Both the position numbers and the translations under genes were made by a program. The notes beneath the pieces were generated by a model that saw only the letters and a list, made by a program, of their open reading frames with translations, was not told where the DNA came from and did not search any database. From Oscillospiraceae bacterium (GTDB taxonomy: Bacteria; Bacillota_A; Clostridia; Oscillospirales; Oscillospiraceae): a stretch of 5,295 nt of DNA. Location: contig JAEDOJ010000114.1 in the NCBI GenBank assembly GCA_016302015.1, positions 1-5,295 of the forward strand, given 5' to 3'. Positions 5,277 through 5,295 of this stretch are shown here, piece after piece; the first letter of the stretch is position 1, and each line of letters opens with the position of its first letter.

Positions 5277-5295
5277 CTCCCCTGTGTAAGGGGAG
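5277..5295. repeat. Partial hairpin repeat at the right edge, possibly a REP/MITE-like element of gut Clostridia
   Basis: CTCCCC (5277-5282) and GGGGAG (5290-5295) pair as a 6-bp stem around a 7-nt loop. The preceding base is C and a G just beyond the window would extend the stem. From memory, the surrounding AAAGCCTCCCCTGTG...GGGGAG style resembles an abundant interspersed noncoding repeat in Faecalibacterium-like genomes. Only its first bases are visible, so the class is uncertain. No gene is visible in 5239-5276. Confidence 0.45.

Overview
The window looks like a chromosomal segment from a low-to-mid GC, Firmicutes-type anaerobe, most plausibly a gut clostridium of the Oscillospiraceae/Ruminococcaceae kind. 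The grounds are clean sigma-A promoters, strong AAGGAG-type ribosome binding sites, a perfect CIRCE heat-shock operator, a ClpB and a metal-efflux ATPase of clostridial flavour, and at the right edge the start of a CTCCCC...GGGGAG hairpin of a kind I recall as a common interspersed repeat in gut Clostridia. The taxonomic placement is inference; no marker gene is present.

Layout. Positions 1-1945 (minus) hold the first 648 residues of the disaggregase ClpB, which runs off the left edge. Its 130-bp upstream gap carries a sigma-A promoter (TTGACT-N16-TATGAT) and a perfect CIRCE element, so HrcA control is expected. Positions 2076-4091 (minus) encode a complete P1B-type Zn/Cd/Pb-exporting ATPase that lacks its own N-terminal metal-binding domain. 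Just upstream, 4116-4334 (minus) encodes a free-standing 72-residue HMA-domain protein, which probably supplies that domain in trans. Positions 4488-5228 (plus, divergent) encode a 246-residue regulator with an ArsR/SmtB-type metal-sensing half joined to an AraC-type double helix-turn-helix half.

The 153-bp divergent region 4335-4487 is the control centre. Two sigma-A promoters face opposite ways and share their -10 region. One 7-8-7 inverted repeat (4358-4379) covers the -35 box of the regulator promoter and the initial transcribed region of the efflux operon, so one operator could repress both. Further right, a 9-bp direct repeat with a 21-bp period and an overlapping 8-bp inverted repeat lie upstream of the efflux promoter and inside the regulator's leader. 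These are candidate sites for the AraC half or for leader RNA structure.

How it works together (inference): metal binding to the ArsR half relieves repression of the HMA protein and the ATPase, and the ATPase exports the metal. No terminator is visible between the ATPase gene and clpB, so metal induction may read through into the chaperone gene. The regulator's 3' end contains an intrinsic terminator that points the wrong way, stopping minus-strand transcription entering from the right.

The most notable items are the ArsR-AraC fusion and the compact regulatory region that seems to match its two DNA-binding halves. I see no wholly unfamiliar system here, and no RNA gene, CRISPR array or transposase.
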